A DNA stretch of 64,000 nt from Angomonas deanei (Eukaryota > Euglenozoa > Kinetoplastea > Trypanosomatida > Trypanosomatidae), in NCBI GenBank assembly GCA_903995115.1, contig LR877166.1, forward strand, positions 372,001 through 436,000. The letters run 5' to 3'. Below, one piece after another: positions 9,970 through 17,971 of the stretch. The notes under the pieces were generated by a model that had not been told where the DNA came from, did no database searches, and was given only the letters and a program-made list of their open reading frames with translations. The translations under genes were made by a program, and so were the position numbers. The first letter of the stretch is position 1, and every line of letters begins with the position of its first letter.

Positions 9970-11475
9970 ATGACCGACATACCGTTCGATATCCATCAAG
10001 AAAAAGCGGAACTCAATCAGTATTGGTACTCCCCTCACACCATCAATGTATTATTAAATGAAATTATAAAACACGGGAGAAAGTGCGCCTTCCTGTCCAC
10101 CCCGTCGCTGTATTTTGCGATGCTAGCTCGACTAGAAGATGAAAAAAGCAAACATATAAAAAATGAAAATTTAGAACTCCTCTGCAAAGAAAGTAAATTA
10201 TTCGAGTTTGACCCCCAGTGGACAAATCATCCAAATAATAAAAATAATAATGTTATTTTTTACGATTACAACGATCCCGAGCGGATTCCGATTCAGTGTA
10301 TGAACGCTTTTGACTACGTGGTCGCCGACCCCCCTTTTATCACCAGCGAGGTGTGGCAGCAGTACATGAAAACCATCCACTTCATTTTGCTAAAAAATAC
10401 GAATCCCTCGGTGCATGACACGCAACGTGTGTTGGGAAAAGTTTTGTTAACGACGGTGATGGAGAATCATTCTTGTTTGGAGTGTTTCTATGACGGACCG
10501 CTGTTTATCGCGCCTTTCCGTCCCTCCATCCCGCACCTCACCTACCAGTACGTCTGTTTTACCAATTATTATATCGAATTTGTAAAAAAAGAGGTGAAGG
10601 ACGACGACAACACGGAAAAAGAAGTATCCTTGTGGGGTGGGTTAGAGCACATTAACACGAAGGAATTAAAATTTGAGGAGGAAGACCGTCAGTGGTTGTT
10701 GCGCATCACAATGGCGAATGATCTCAAACTATCGGAGCAGAGTTTTACGAGTGAGATGGTCCACCGGGATAGGGATGGGGAGGAAGTGCTGCCCTCCCTA
10801 CGAAGGCCAAAAAATGACGACCATGAAACCAAAGATTTAACGCAAGTACCGATTGAGCAAATGTCGTGGGGTTATATACCAGAGGGACTCACCCTCTACA
10901 AGGATGGGGATCAACCTCCACCTCATGAAAATAACGAAACTGAAAATAAGAATAAGGAAGACGCATACGGGTCGGAATACCAAACCATCAAAGCATTACG
11001 CGAGACGATCGACGCCTTCAAAGGGAAAATTGACGTCTTGCAGCGCTGTTTAGATCAGCAAATGAAATTACGGAAAGAGCGGTTGGAGTGGAAGAAGAAG
11101 CGCGATGCAGAAACGGATCCTACCGTAAAAGAGGCACACCACACACGGGTGGTCGCGCTAGATGGAGAAGTGGACGCCGCGCAGGCCGCACGTCTCCGCG
11201 AGTGTGACGCCCTTCGTGAATTGTATGAGCGTATTCTTACGCTAGAGGCGCCACTCGGCCCCAACAGCAATCTCCTCGCTTACCAGGGTGCGATGGAAGA
11301 GTGTATGCAAGTGTACGCGACCGTTGAGGCAAAGAAATCGGCGCTACAGGAATTGGCGGCGGATGCCACTAGAAAGTACAAATCTCCACTTTTTCATCGC
11401 ATGAAGGAGCTGTTACAGGCCATGAAGGATATTAAGAAGGGCTGTGAGCAACAACAGCCGGCACAAACGGAATAG
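9970..11475 (+). CDS. EEF1A lysine methyltransferase 1 (Efm5)-like protein with a coiled-coil extension
   Basis: Residues 1-220 match the EEF1AKMT1/Efm5 (N6AMT2) family. They show an opening NQYWYSPHTINVLLNEI, a Ser/Thr-Pro-Ser near FLSTPSLYFA, then FDPQW and FYDYNDPERIP. The catalytic DPPF lies at residues 120-123 within FDYVVADPPFITSEVW. The family trimethylates a lysine on elongation factor 1A using S-adenosylmethionine. The usual members are about 215 residues, whereas this one has 501. The extra C-terminal half is acidic then coiled coil (about 335-490) and resembles the whole small protein just upstream. Substrate assignment is by family only. Confidence 0.8.
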   Translation: MTDIPFDIHQEKAELNQYWYSPHTINVLLNEIIKHGRKCAFLSTPSLYFAMLARLEDEKSKHIKNENLELLCKESKLFEFDPQWTNHPNNKNNNVIFYDYNDPERIPIQCMNAFDYVVADPPFITSEVWQQYMKTIHFILLKNTNPSVHDTQRVLGKVLLTTVMENHSCLECFYDGPLFIAPFRPSIPHLTYQYVCFTNYYIEFVKKEVKDDDNTEKEVSLWGGLEHINTKELKFEEEDRQWLLRITMANDLKLSEQSFTSEMVHRDRDGEEVLPSLRRPKNDDHETKDLTQVPIEQMSWGYIPEGLTLYKDGDQPPPHENNETENKNKEDAYGSEYQTIKALRETIDAFKGKIDVLQRCLDQQMKLRKERLEWKKKRDAETDPTVKEAHHTRVVALDGEVDAAQAARLRECDALRELYERILTLEAPLGPNSNLLAYQGAMEECMQVYATVEAKKSALQELAADATRKYKSPLFHRMKELLQAMKDIKKGCEQQQPAQTE

Positions 11476-11830
11476 ATCTATACTTTTTTTTTTTTTTTAA
11501 ATAAATAAGATATAATAATCGTTGATTATCGTGAAGTGTTAGAAATAAAACTTGTTTTTTCGTTTTTGTATTTTTGAAGTGTTGCCGAAGAATACTTTTT
11601 TTTTCCCTTTCATCTCACTTTTTTTTTTTTAAAGAATAACGATAGTAGAATATCATTTTTTTTTTTTCCACCCTCCCCAACTGACACAAGTTCATTTTTA
11701 ACTGTACATTTTTTTTTTAAAAACACCACTATACTTTTTTTTTTTTTTTTGCGTGTGCCAAACTGTAACGTAAAAATAAAAAATAGATCGCAAACACATT
11801 TTTTTTCCTTTTTTTTTTTTTTAACGAAAT
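11476..11830. other. Intergenic, T-rich
   Basis: Spacer dominated by T8 to T16 runs. The last tract (about 11801-11822) directly precedes the ATG at 11831. No gene seen. Confidence 0.6.
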
Positions 11831-13102
11831 ATGTTTGCGATTGAGTTTACCTCGACTCGCCCCCAAGGCGCGGCCCCCTACTACAGTCTCGTCGTACGAG
11901 AGGAGTACTCCCTCGGCAGCGACCCCAGCTGTGACATCATCCTCTCCTCCCCTGACATTCTCCCCCAGCACGTGGGCCTGCTGGTGATGCGGCAGAGCGA
12001 GGCCAACGCGGAGGCGGAGGCGGCCGGCGGCGAGGGGGTCTACCTGGATCCCCCGGAAGGGGACGGGCTGGGGGAGCAAGACCCGCTGGTGGTCTTTCTT
12101 ACCGTGCTGGAGCCGGAGGAGGGCACGGCAGCGGGCGGTGTGGTCTATGTGGGCGACACGGAGGTTCCTCCTGGCGGCAGCATCATCTTAACCGATGGGA
12201 CCGAGGCGCAATTCGGCGCCTCCGCGGCGGTCGTCTTCCACTTCCGCCCACTGGTGGTGTGCGTGGACAGCGATCTCTTCCACCCCGACCAGGCGCAGGA
12301 CTACTTGAACCTCTTCTACCGGCTAGGCGCCACCGTCTGCGAGGTCCCCACGCTCAACCTGCAGCTGCCCACCCCGATTGGTCTCCTGCACTGTGTCGAG
12401 GAGCTCAGTGATGATCTCTCCACCGTGATTGCCCTCGCCTGCGGGTACACGATTGTGCAGCCGACGTACGTGCTGGAGTGGTTCGCGGCGCTGGCGCAGA
12501 AGGCGTCCTCGCCCCTCAGCGTGCTGCCCCCGCCACGCCGCTTTGAGGTGCCTATCCGCACCGTGGTCAATGCCGCGACGGTGACGTACACCCGTCCAGA
12601 GACCGACAGCGCCCCCTTCTCCTTGTACCCCATTCCTTCTACTGCCGTTAAGTCCCGCAGCCGGGAGAGTCTATTTGAGAATCAAGTATTCTACTTCTTC
12701 ACCGAGGCCGCCGCCGCCCGCTACCGTCTGGCCGTGCAGCAGTCCGGTGGGACATGCGTCTTCCCGACTGAGAAGGAGGAGGCCTTGCACAATGTACGGC
12801 TGCTCTCCGTGGAGCAGACCCCCGCCCCGGCCGACCGTCAGCCCACCGACCCTTTCCCCGTGAACTTTTACATCGTGGTGGACAGCGTGGCGGAGGCGAC
12901 CCTCCTCAACGAAGGCCTGCGCGGGTCCTCCCAAGAGCTGGCCGACTTCCTCGAGGAGGCAGAAAAGGCCGGTGCGCTGTACCTCCCCATTATCGGGGAT
13001 CACACCCTCTTCAGCAGCCTCCTCAGCAACCGTCTGAGTCTACGCCCCCATCCCCCCTCGGCACCGAGGAGCAGCAGGCAGAGGAGCAACCCGTGGACCT
13101 AG
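11831..13102 (+). CDS. FHA-BRCT protein, nibrin/NBS1-like, N-terminal part
   Basis: Residues 15-80 have an FHA-type phosphopeptide-binding pattern (YSLGSDPSCDIILSSPDILPQHVGLLV: the GS, an Arg/Lys-poor loop and the xxH position). Residues 138-215 look like a BRCT repeat (VVCVDSDLF, LFYRLGATVCEV, ending in VQPTYVLEWFAAL). A second BRCT-like segment lies at about 275-390 (NQVFYFFTEAAAARYRLAVQ, GGTCVFP). FHA followed by two BRCTs is the architecture of NBS1/nibrin, the MRE11-RAD50 partner in double-strand-break sensing. The similarity is weak, so this is architecture-based inference. The frame ends at 13102 in Arg/Ser-rich noise, and coding continues in the frame one base back. Confidence 0.6.
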   Translation: MFAIEFTSTRPQGAAPYYSLVVREEYSLGSDPSCDIILSSPDILPQHVGLLVMRQSEANAEAEAAGGEGVYLDPPEGDGLGEQDPLVVFLTVLEPEEGTAAGGVVYVGDTEVPPGGSIILTDGTEAQFGASAAVVFHFRPLVVCVDSDLFHPDQAQDYLNLFYRLGATVCEVPTLNLQLPTPIGLLHCVEELSDDLSTVIALACGYTIVQPTYVLEWFAALAQKASSPLSVLPPPRRFEVPIRTVVNAATVTYTRPETDSAPFSLYPIPSTAVKSRSRESLFENQVFYFFTEAAAARYRLAVQQSGGTCVFPTEKEEALHNVRLLSVEQTPAPADRQPTDPFPVNFYIVVDSVAEATLLNEGLRGSSQELADFLEEAEKAGALYLPIIGDHTLFSSLLSNRLSLRPHPPSAPRSSRQRSNPWT

Positions 13103-14199
13103 AGGCGTACACCTTCGAGGACCCCAACGCCAACCGTTATGTGCCCTATGAGGAGGCGGAGGCCGAGGGGGCCCCGCAGGAGGCGCCAGTGCCTTCTATC
13201 CGCTCCCTTCCTATCCGACCTAGCGAGGCCAGCACCACCAATAACAATAATAACAATAATCGTCGCCTCAGTCGGGAGGAGATACGCCGCAGTAGTCTCC
13301 TGCCACGTGGGGACCGCACCCCCTCTCGCAGTCAGTTGCGATCCTATAGTCGTCAGCGTGCGATGTCCGCGGACCGTACCAGTGACCGGCAGTCGGAGGG
13401 TCGCAGCGCGCGTAGCAACAGCCGTCGCCGCTCCACTACAGACGCCGGCGGACGCGGTAGGTCTGACACCATCTCCTTCCGCGACCGGTTCGACCTACTG
13501 CGAGTGCGGGTGTACGCCTTCCTTCTTAAGGAGGAGACCAAGCTGGATGAGTGTCAGGTCAGCTTCGCCCGCAACCACTACATTGACGACAACACGATGG
13601 AGCACACGCTAGAGGTCCGGGCCCAGGCACAAGACTTCATGGAGAAGATAGACGACCTGCTGGATGAGAGCTACGGCCCCTACACGGACCCGCTGCGAGG
13701 GTTCTGGAAGGACTGCAGCGACATTGACGAGAAGGCGCAGAAGTTGTACAATAGTTATCAACGCCAAGGCAAGTCGCGGCGCCGTCGGGGCTCCAGCCAG
13801 CGCCGTCCCTCCGCCACCACCACCCCCCGCCGCACTAGCTCCCAGGAACCCCGCAGCACCCTCAACAGTAGTAGACACCACATCCACGAGGACGCGGAGG
13901 ACAGCTTGGGGAACTCGCGCAGTGTGAAGGATCACCGCGATCTCTACCGTGGGGTCGACCCGAGGGACCGGCGACAGTCCACAGAGGGGTCCGCCACCCC
14001 TCGCGGTGGTCGTAGAGCCTCTCCTGCCCGCCACGTAGACCCGCACCGCACCACGTCCCCACGTAACAACAATAACACTGCCGCCGCCGTGGAGCAACCG
14101 TCCACCACAGAAAGGAGAAATAGTCATCGTAACGTGCGCAACCCCGCCCCTGCCACCATCCGCGCGAGACGCAGCTCCTCCGTCTCGGAGCGGTCGTAA
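13093..14199 (+). CDS. C-terminal part of the FHA-BRCT (NBS1-like) gene in a shifted frame
   Basis: This frame is coding-like from about 13021 (PQQPSESTPPSPLGTEEQQAEEQ) and has no ATG near its start. It overlaps the end of the FHA-BRCT frame with no room for a splice site, so it is best read as the same gene after a -1 change. The change lies between about 13010 and 13060, where C5 and C6 runs occur. It encodes a long Arg/Ser-rich linker, a helical segment (about 13486-13760, FRDRFDLLRVRVYAFLLKEE) and a basic Ser/Arg tail. NBS1 proteins carry MRE11- and ATM-binding motifs in such C-terminal tails. I cannot identify those motifs securely here. Confidence 0.55.
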   Translation: MDLEAYTFEDPNANRYVPYEEAEAEGAPQEAPVPSIRSLPIRPSEASTTNNNNNNNRRLSREEIRRSSLLPRGDRTPSRSQLRSYSRQRAMSADRTSDRQSEGRSARSNSRRRSTTDAGGRGRSDTISFRDRFDLLRVRVYAFLLKEETKLDECQVSFARNHYIDDNTMEHTLEVRAQAQDFMEKIDDLLDESYGPYTDPLRGFWKDCSDIDEKAQKLYNSYQRQGKSRRRRGSSQRRPSATTTPRRTSSQEPRSTLNSSRHHIHEDAEDSLGNSRSVKDHRDLYRGVDPRDRRQSTEGSATPRGGRRASPARHVDPHRTTSPRNNNNTAAAVEQPSTTERRNSHRNVRNPAPATIRARRSSSVSERS

Positions 14200-14966
14200 A
14201 GAAACGAAAAGTGGACGACGGTTGCAATGCTTTTTCTCATTTTTGTTTATTTTCCCTTCATTGTATTCACGAGAAAAGAGCAAAAGGAGAAAAAAAAAGA
14301 AGAAAAACATTTCAAAAATAATACAACAAAAAACAAAGTAGCAAGCAAAAAAAAAAAAATAAAAAAAAAAAAAACTGTCAGAACGAAAAGAAAAGAAATG
14401 GAATGAGAAGGATCATTTAAGTCATAGTTGTTTCTTTTTTTTTTTTCACCTTCCATTTTTAAATGAATTGTTGGTTTGTACTTTTTTTTTCGTTTCTGAC
14501 ATCATTGTAGTTTCGTAGAAAGAATAAATGTTTCCATTACTTGAAATGTTGTTCTCTGTGTTGTGGATTTTTTTTTTTTTAATTTCATGTTTGTGTTTAT
14601 GTGAAGTTTCTTCCATTGTTTCTTTTCAATTTTCCTTTTCTCTTCCCCACTTTTTCTTTTTTTGTTATGTAGTAGGTAAGTCCGTTTCGAACATAACCGA
14701 CTACTACTTATTCGCCATTCACTTTTTTTTTCTTAAAAAGGAAAAATAAAACTAGAAACGCGATCTTTTTTTTTCCTTTTTTTCGTTCTATTAACTAGTG
14801 TTCGTATAAATAGCTTGTTTTTTTTTTTTCATATTACTATTATTATTGCTGACTCTTCTTTTCTAATATAAAATCTCACAGACACAACAACAAAATCAAA
14901 CAAACAAACACAAAAAAATAATTAAACATAAATACTAACCAATATTAAAAAAAAAAAAAATTACAA
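14200..14966. other. Intergenic before the kinase array
   Basis: 767 bases of AT-rich DNA with A and T runs. A T12 tract with flanking pyrimidines at about 14818-14862 and a later A-rich leader suggest the splice region of the first kinase lies in 14820-14900. A + strand 73-codon frame at 14528 is Phe-rich, as expected from T tracts, and is not taken as a gene. Confidence 0.55.
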
Positions 14967-17657
14967 ATGGATTCCAAGGTTGAGAATTCACCACAGCCGT
15001 ACTCTCCTAGCACTATGGACCGAAACCTGAAGGAGGCTTTCACCGCACCCAACCACCCCGACAAGGCGTTCTCCGCGGAGTGTTACCAATGTAAAAAGAC
15101 GGTGATGGTACTGCAGGAGGCGACCAAGAATGATTGTACACCTATCCATCCGAAGTTAATGGCGTACATGGAAAACTTTGTAGGTGGCACGAGCTGGAGC
15201 AGCCCAGAGGAGAGCTGTGGTTGGTTAGTGCTACAGCTGAGAGAACTGTACGGCTCTGGGCAGCTATGGACCATCATGAAGGTCGTCTCCATTATTTTTC
15301 ACTTTCTTTCTAAAGGAAATGTTTTGTTCGCCGAAACATTATTGAAGCATCAAGGCAACTTGTTCGACATTATGTACTTTCGTAAGTTGATTAGTAGTAC
15401 GAAGCAGACCAACCTGTCTGGTGCCGCGTTGCCATCGGTCAACAGCGAGTTCAGTGATTCACTCCCGGTCGTAGCGAATGAAGACGATATGGAAGGGGCC
15501 TGCGTGCAGAACTTGTTGTTATCCACATTAACGAAAGACACAACCAAAGCATTGGAGGAGCAGCTCATGTGTATTTCTAATTTCTTAGCGGTGCTAGACT
15601 CTTTTGCGCATTACTGTGCGGACTTTCCGTTCGTGAAACCGGCGTACCCCGAGACGGTGAACTCGGAGGCGTTCGATAAGGCGATAAGAGGGGCACCAGA
15701 CCCATGGAAGAAGATCGGCGACGTATTCACTGCCTCTTTAGAGTTGGTGAAGGGCTTTAGCATGCTGGGCAATGTCGGCTTGCGTGAGTTCCGTGAGGCA
15801 CTGGCACTAGTACGTGCGAAGCGGAGTTACTGTTTTTACAAAACGATCCGTGCCATGCTGGCCTACGCCCTCAACCTTTCCTTGGATACCATCATGAAGC
15901 AGCTGGAGGAGATCAACCGTGAACAGCAGCATCACCCGATCGACCCGACCTCCTCGGACGGCCCTCTCATGAAGATGTACAAGAATGCTTCTATCATTAA
16001 GCGACAGTGGTACTACATGGTTTACCAGTTCGACCGCATCACTCGCATGCTGAAAAAGAGCGTGGAAGAGAATGTGGGTGTGGTGCACGACGCTAAGATC
16101 GCCACCGACTGGCTGGTGTGTCTCCCAGATGACTTCATGGAGAAGTTTAAGATTGCGTTTGCCATGAAAACATTTGAAAATGATGCCAAAACGATGACGG
16201 AACAAGAAATCGCCAAGAATGTGTACGCATTTTTCCAAAATGCAGGGGACACCAACGACACGCACAGCCTCGACTCCCTTTTGCAGCTCAGCAAGGAACA
16301 CCTTCACATCATGGATCATCTGTTCCGCAAAGATGAGACCGCCAATGTGTATAACTTGCGAGGAAAGTTCTCCCAGCTCATCAAGGTGTATCAGAGGGTG
16401 CACAGTACGATTGACGGGTACGACGCCAGCAGCAGCAGCAGTCCCACCATGGGCCTCTCGGACCCTTCCGACACGTACAGCCCCGCCTCCACGATGGAAA
16501 GTACACGTAGCAGCACGTTTGTCATCCGTAAGACCAAGGACGGCGCAATGCGGATAGAAGAGACGGACCGACAGAGCGGGGTGGAGGTGCATGACTTCTC
16601 CTCCGCCTTTGAGGAGTCCAGCGGGTCGATCGAGGCGCTGCTGGAGCAGGAGGACGTGGTGATTGTGTGCAACGAGAGCTTCTCGTGCACGGACCGGATG
16701 AAGCTGGCGGACCGCTTCCACGTGCTGCGTAAGTCGCAGCTGGGCGAGGGCAGCTACGGGAAGGTGTTCCGCGCGTGGGATGAGATGCTGGGGTGCTACC
16801 TGGCTGCGAAGGAGCTGCAGCTGGACAGCAGCGTGGAGCACTCTGCGGCTGTGCGCGAGGTGCTGCGGGAGTACACGGTGCTGACGCAGCTGGCGCACGA
16901 GAACATTGTGCGCGTGGTGGCCTTCATGGTCTCCGGCAACGTTGGGACGATCTTCATGGAGTGGCTGCCGTCTGGCTCGCTGCAGGACGTGCTGCGGGAC
17001 AACCCGCGCCACTGCGTGCGCGAGCCGGTGGTGGCGCGGTACCTGCACGGTGCGCTGCTGGGTCTGGAGTACCTGCACGAGCGCGGCATCCTGCACCGCG
17101 ACATCAAGCCCGGGAACATGCTGCTGACGACGGAGGGCAACGTGAAGCTGACGGACTTTGGGACGAGCCTTGTGCTGACGGAGGGGATGAAGACGGTGGA
17201 GAGCACGGTGATCACTGGGACTGCGCCGTACATTGCGCCGGAGGCGGTGCACGGGACCTACTCGAGCGCGAGTGACGTGTGGTCGCTGGGGTGCACGGTG
17301 GTGGAGCTGCTGACTGGGAGCTCGCCGTGGACGGACCCCGCGAGCGGTGTACGACCGGACACGATCCCGCTGCTGTTCAAGATTGGCTCGCTGAGTGAGG
17401 GGACGACGGAGGGACTGCCGCACACGGTGGCGTGGCCGCTGATCACGAAGCTGCACGGTGACGTGTCGAAGGAGCTGCGGGACTTGCTAGATCAAATGTT
17501 CACGGTGAACCGCACGGACCGGCCGACGGTGACACAGCTGTTGCAGCACCCTTTTATCATGAAGTATAACGAAACGTATCCGTCTCGACGTGACTGTGCT
17601 TGGATGTCGTCCAGTGCTTCGTTCGGACCACACTCCCCTGTGTCTGCTGTACACTAG
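14967..17657 (+). CDS. ANTH/ENTH-like domain fused to STE11-type protein kinase, copy 1
   Basis: 896 residues. Residues 45-145 resemble the start of an ANTH/ENTH phosphoinositide-binding domain: LQEATKNDCTPIHPKLMAYM, then LWTIMKVVSIIFHFLSKGN and NLFDIMYFRKL. Helical sequence continues to about 430. After a Ser-rich linker (about 470-520) comes a protein kinase at 584-880: GEGSYG at 593-598, Lys615, HRD at 710-712, DFG at 730-732, APE at 757-759. The type is closest to STE11/MAP3K (GTxxYxAPE activation segment, MEWLPSGSL hinge). All catalytic residues are present. It is the first of three tandem paralogues. The kinase part is GC-rich and almost identical in DNA to those of copies 2 and 3. The N-terminal assignment is by eye and needs a profile search. 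Confidence 0.8.
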   Translation: MDSKVENSPQPYSPSTMDRNLKEAFTAPNHPDKAFSAECYQCKKTVMVLQEATKNDCTPIHPKLMAYMENFVGGTSWSSPEESCGWLVLQLRELYGSGQLWTIMKVVSIIFHFLSKGNVLFAETLLKHQGNLFDIMYFRKLISSTKQTNLSGAALPSVNSEFSDSLPVVANEDDMEGACVQNLLLSTLTKDTTKALEEQLMCISNFLAVLDSFAHYCADFPFVKPAYPETVNSEAFDKAIRGAPDPWKKIGDVFTASLELVKGFSMLGNVGLREFREALALVRAKRSYCFYKTIRAMLAYALNLSLDTIMKQLEEINREQQHHPIDPTSSDGPLMKMYKNASIIKRQWYYMVYQFDRITRMLKKSVEENVGVVHDAKIATDWLVCLPDDFMEKFKIAFAMKTFENDAKTMTEQEIAKNVYAFFQNAGDTNDTHSLDSLLQLSKEHLHIMDHLFRKDETANVYNLRGKFSQLIKVYQRVHSTIDGYDASSSSSPTMGLSDPSDTYSPASTMESTRSSTFVIRKTKDGAMRIEETDRQSGVEVHDFSSAFEESSGSIEALLEQEDVVIVCNESFSCTDRMKLADRFHVLRKSQLGEGSYGKVFRAWDEMLGCYLAAKELQLDSSVEHSAAVREVLREYTVLTQLAHENIVRVVAFMVSGNVGTIFMEWLPSGSLQDVLRDNPRHCVREPVVARYLHGALLGLEYLHERGILHRDIKPGNMLLTTEGNVKLTDFGTSLVLTEGMKTVESTVITGTAPYIAPEAVHGTYSSASDVWSLGCTVVELLTGSSPWTDPASGVRPDTIPLLFKIGSLSEGTTEGLPHTVAWPLITKLHGDVSKELRDLLDQMFTVNRTDRPTVTQLLQHPFIMKYNETYPSRRDCAWMSSSASFGPHSPVSAVH
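16550..17570 (+). repeat. Homogenised kinase-domain block, copy 1
   Basis: A block of about 1.02 kb starting at the codons for MRIEETDRQSG and ending at the codons for PFIMKY. It is nearly identical to 19562-20580 and 22785-23805. I count about four differing third positions, for example CGT/CGC near 16730, CTG/CTC near 16790, TCT/TCC near 16853 and GAT/GAC near 17491. Flanks diverge abruptly on both sides. Confidence 0.85.
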
Positions 17658-17971
17658 CTTACTGTCAGGCCTAGTGTTTTGGTTTTTTTTTTCTGTTTTT
17701 TTTTTTACAAAGTTTTATATTTAAGGTGTTGTAACAGTGTAAATTTGTTGAAATGTCTGCAAAGTGTTTGAATGAGTACTATTACGTGATATCGTGTATG
17801 CGCGTTGTTTTTCTGCTGAGGTTTCGGAGGGGCAGTTGCCGAATGGTTATCACTTTCATCTTTTCTTCGTTTTCAAAGCAATAGTGCCAGAGCATTTGCT
17901 TTTTTTTTTTTTAGTTTGTCTTCTACTTTGTTGCTTTGCTTGTGTTTTCGTTATAGTTATTTTAAGTCAAG
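17658..17971. other. Intergenic between kinase copies 1 and 2
   Basis: T tracts at 17681-17705 and about 17899-17912. The second is followed by AG and probably serves trans-splicing of copy 2. No gene seen. Confidence 0.55.

Noticed and set aside
15807-17456. Long open frame (549 codons) on the - strand opposite the first kinase, with similar ones opposite copies 2 and 3
   Set aside because: It is the antisense of a GC-rich coding region. Its product is a His/Arg/Gln repeat-like composition with no domain, it opposes the direction of all other genes, and it recurs only because the kinase DNA is conserved.
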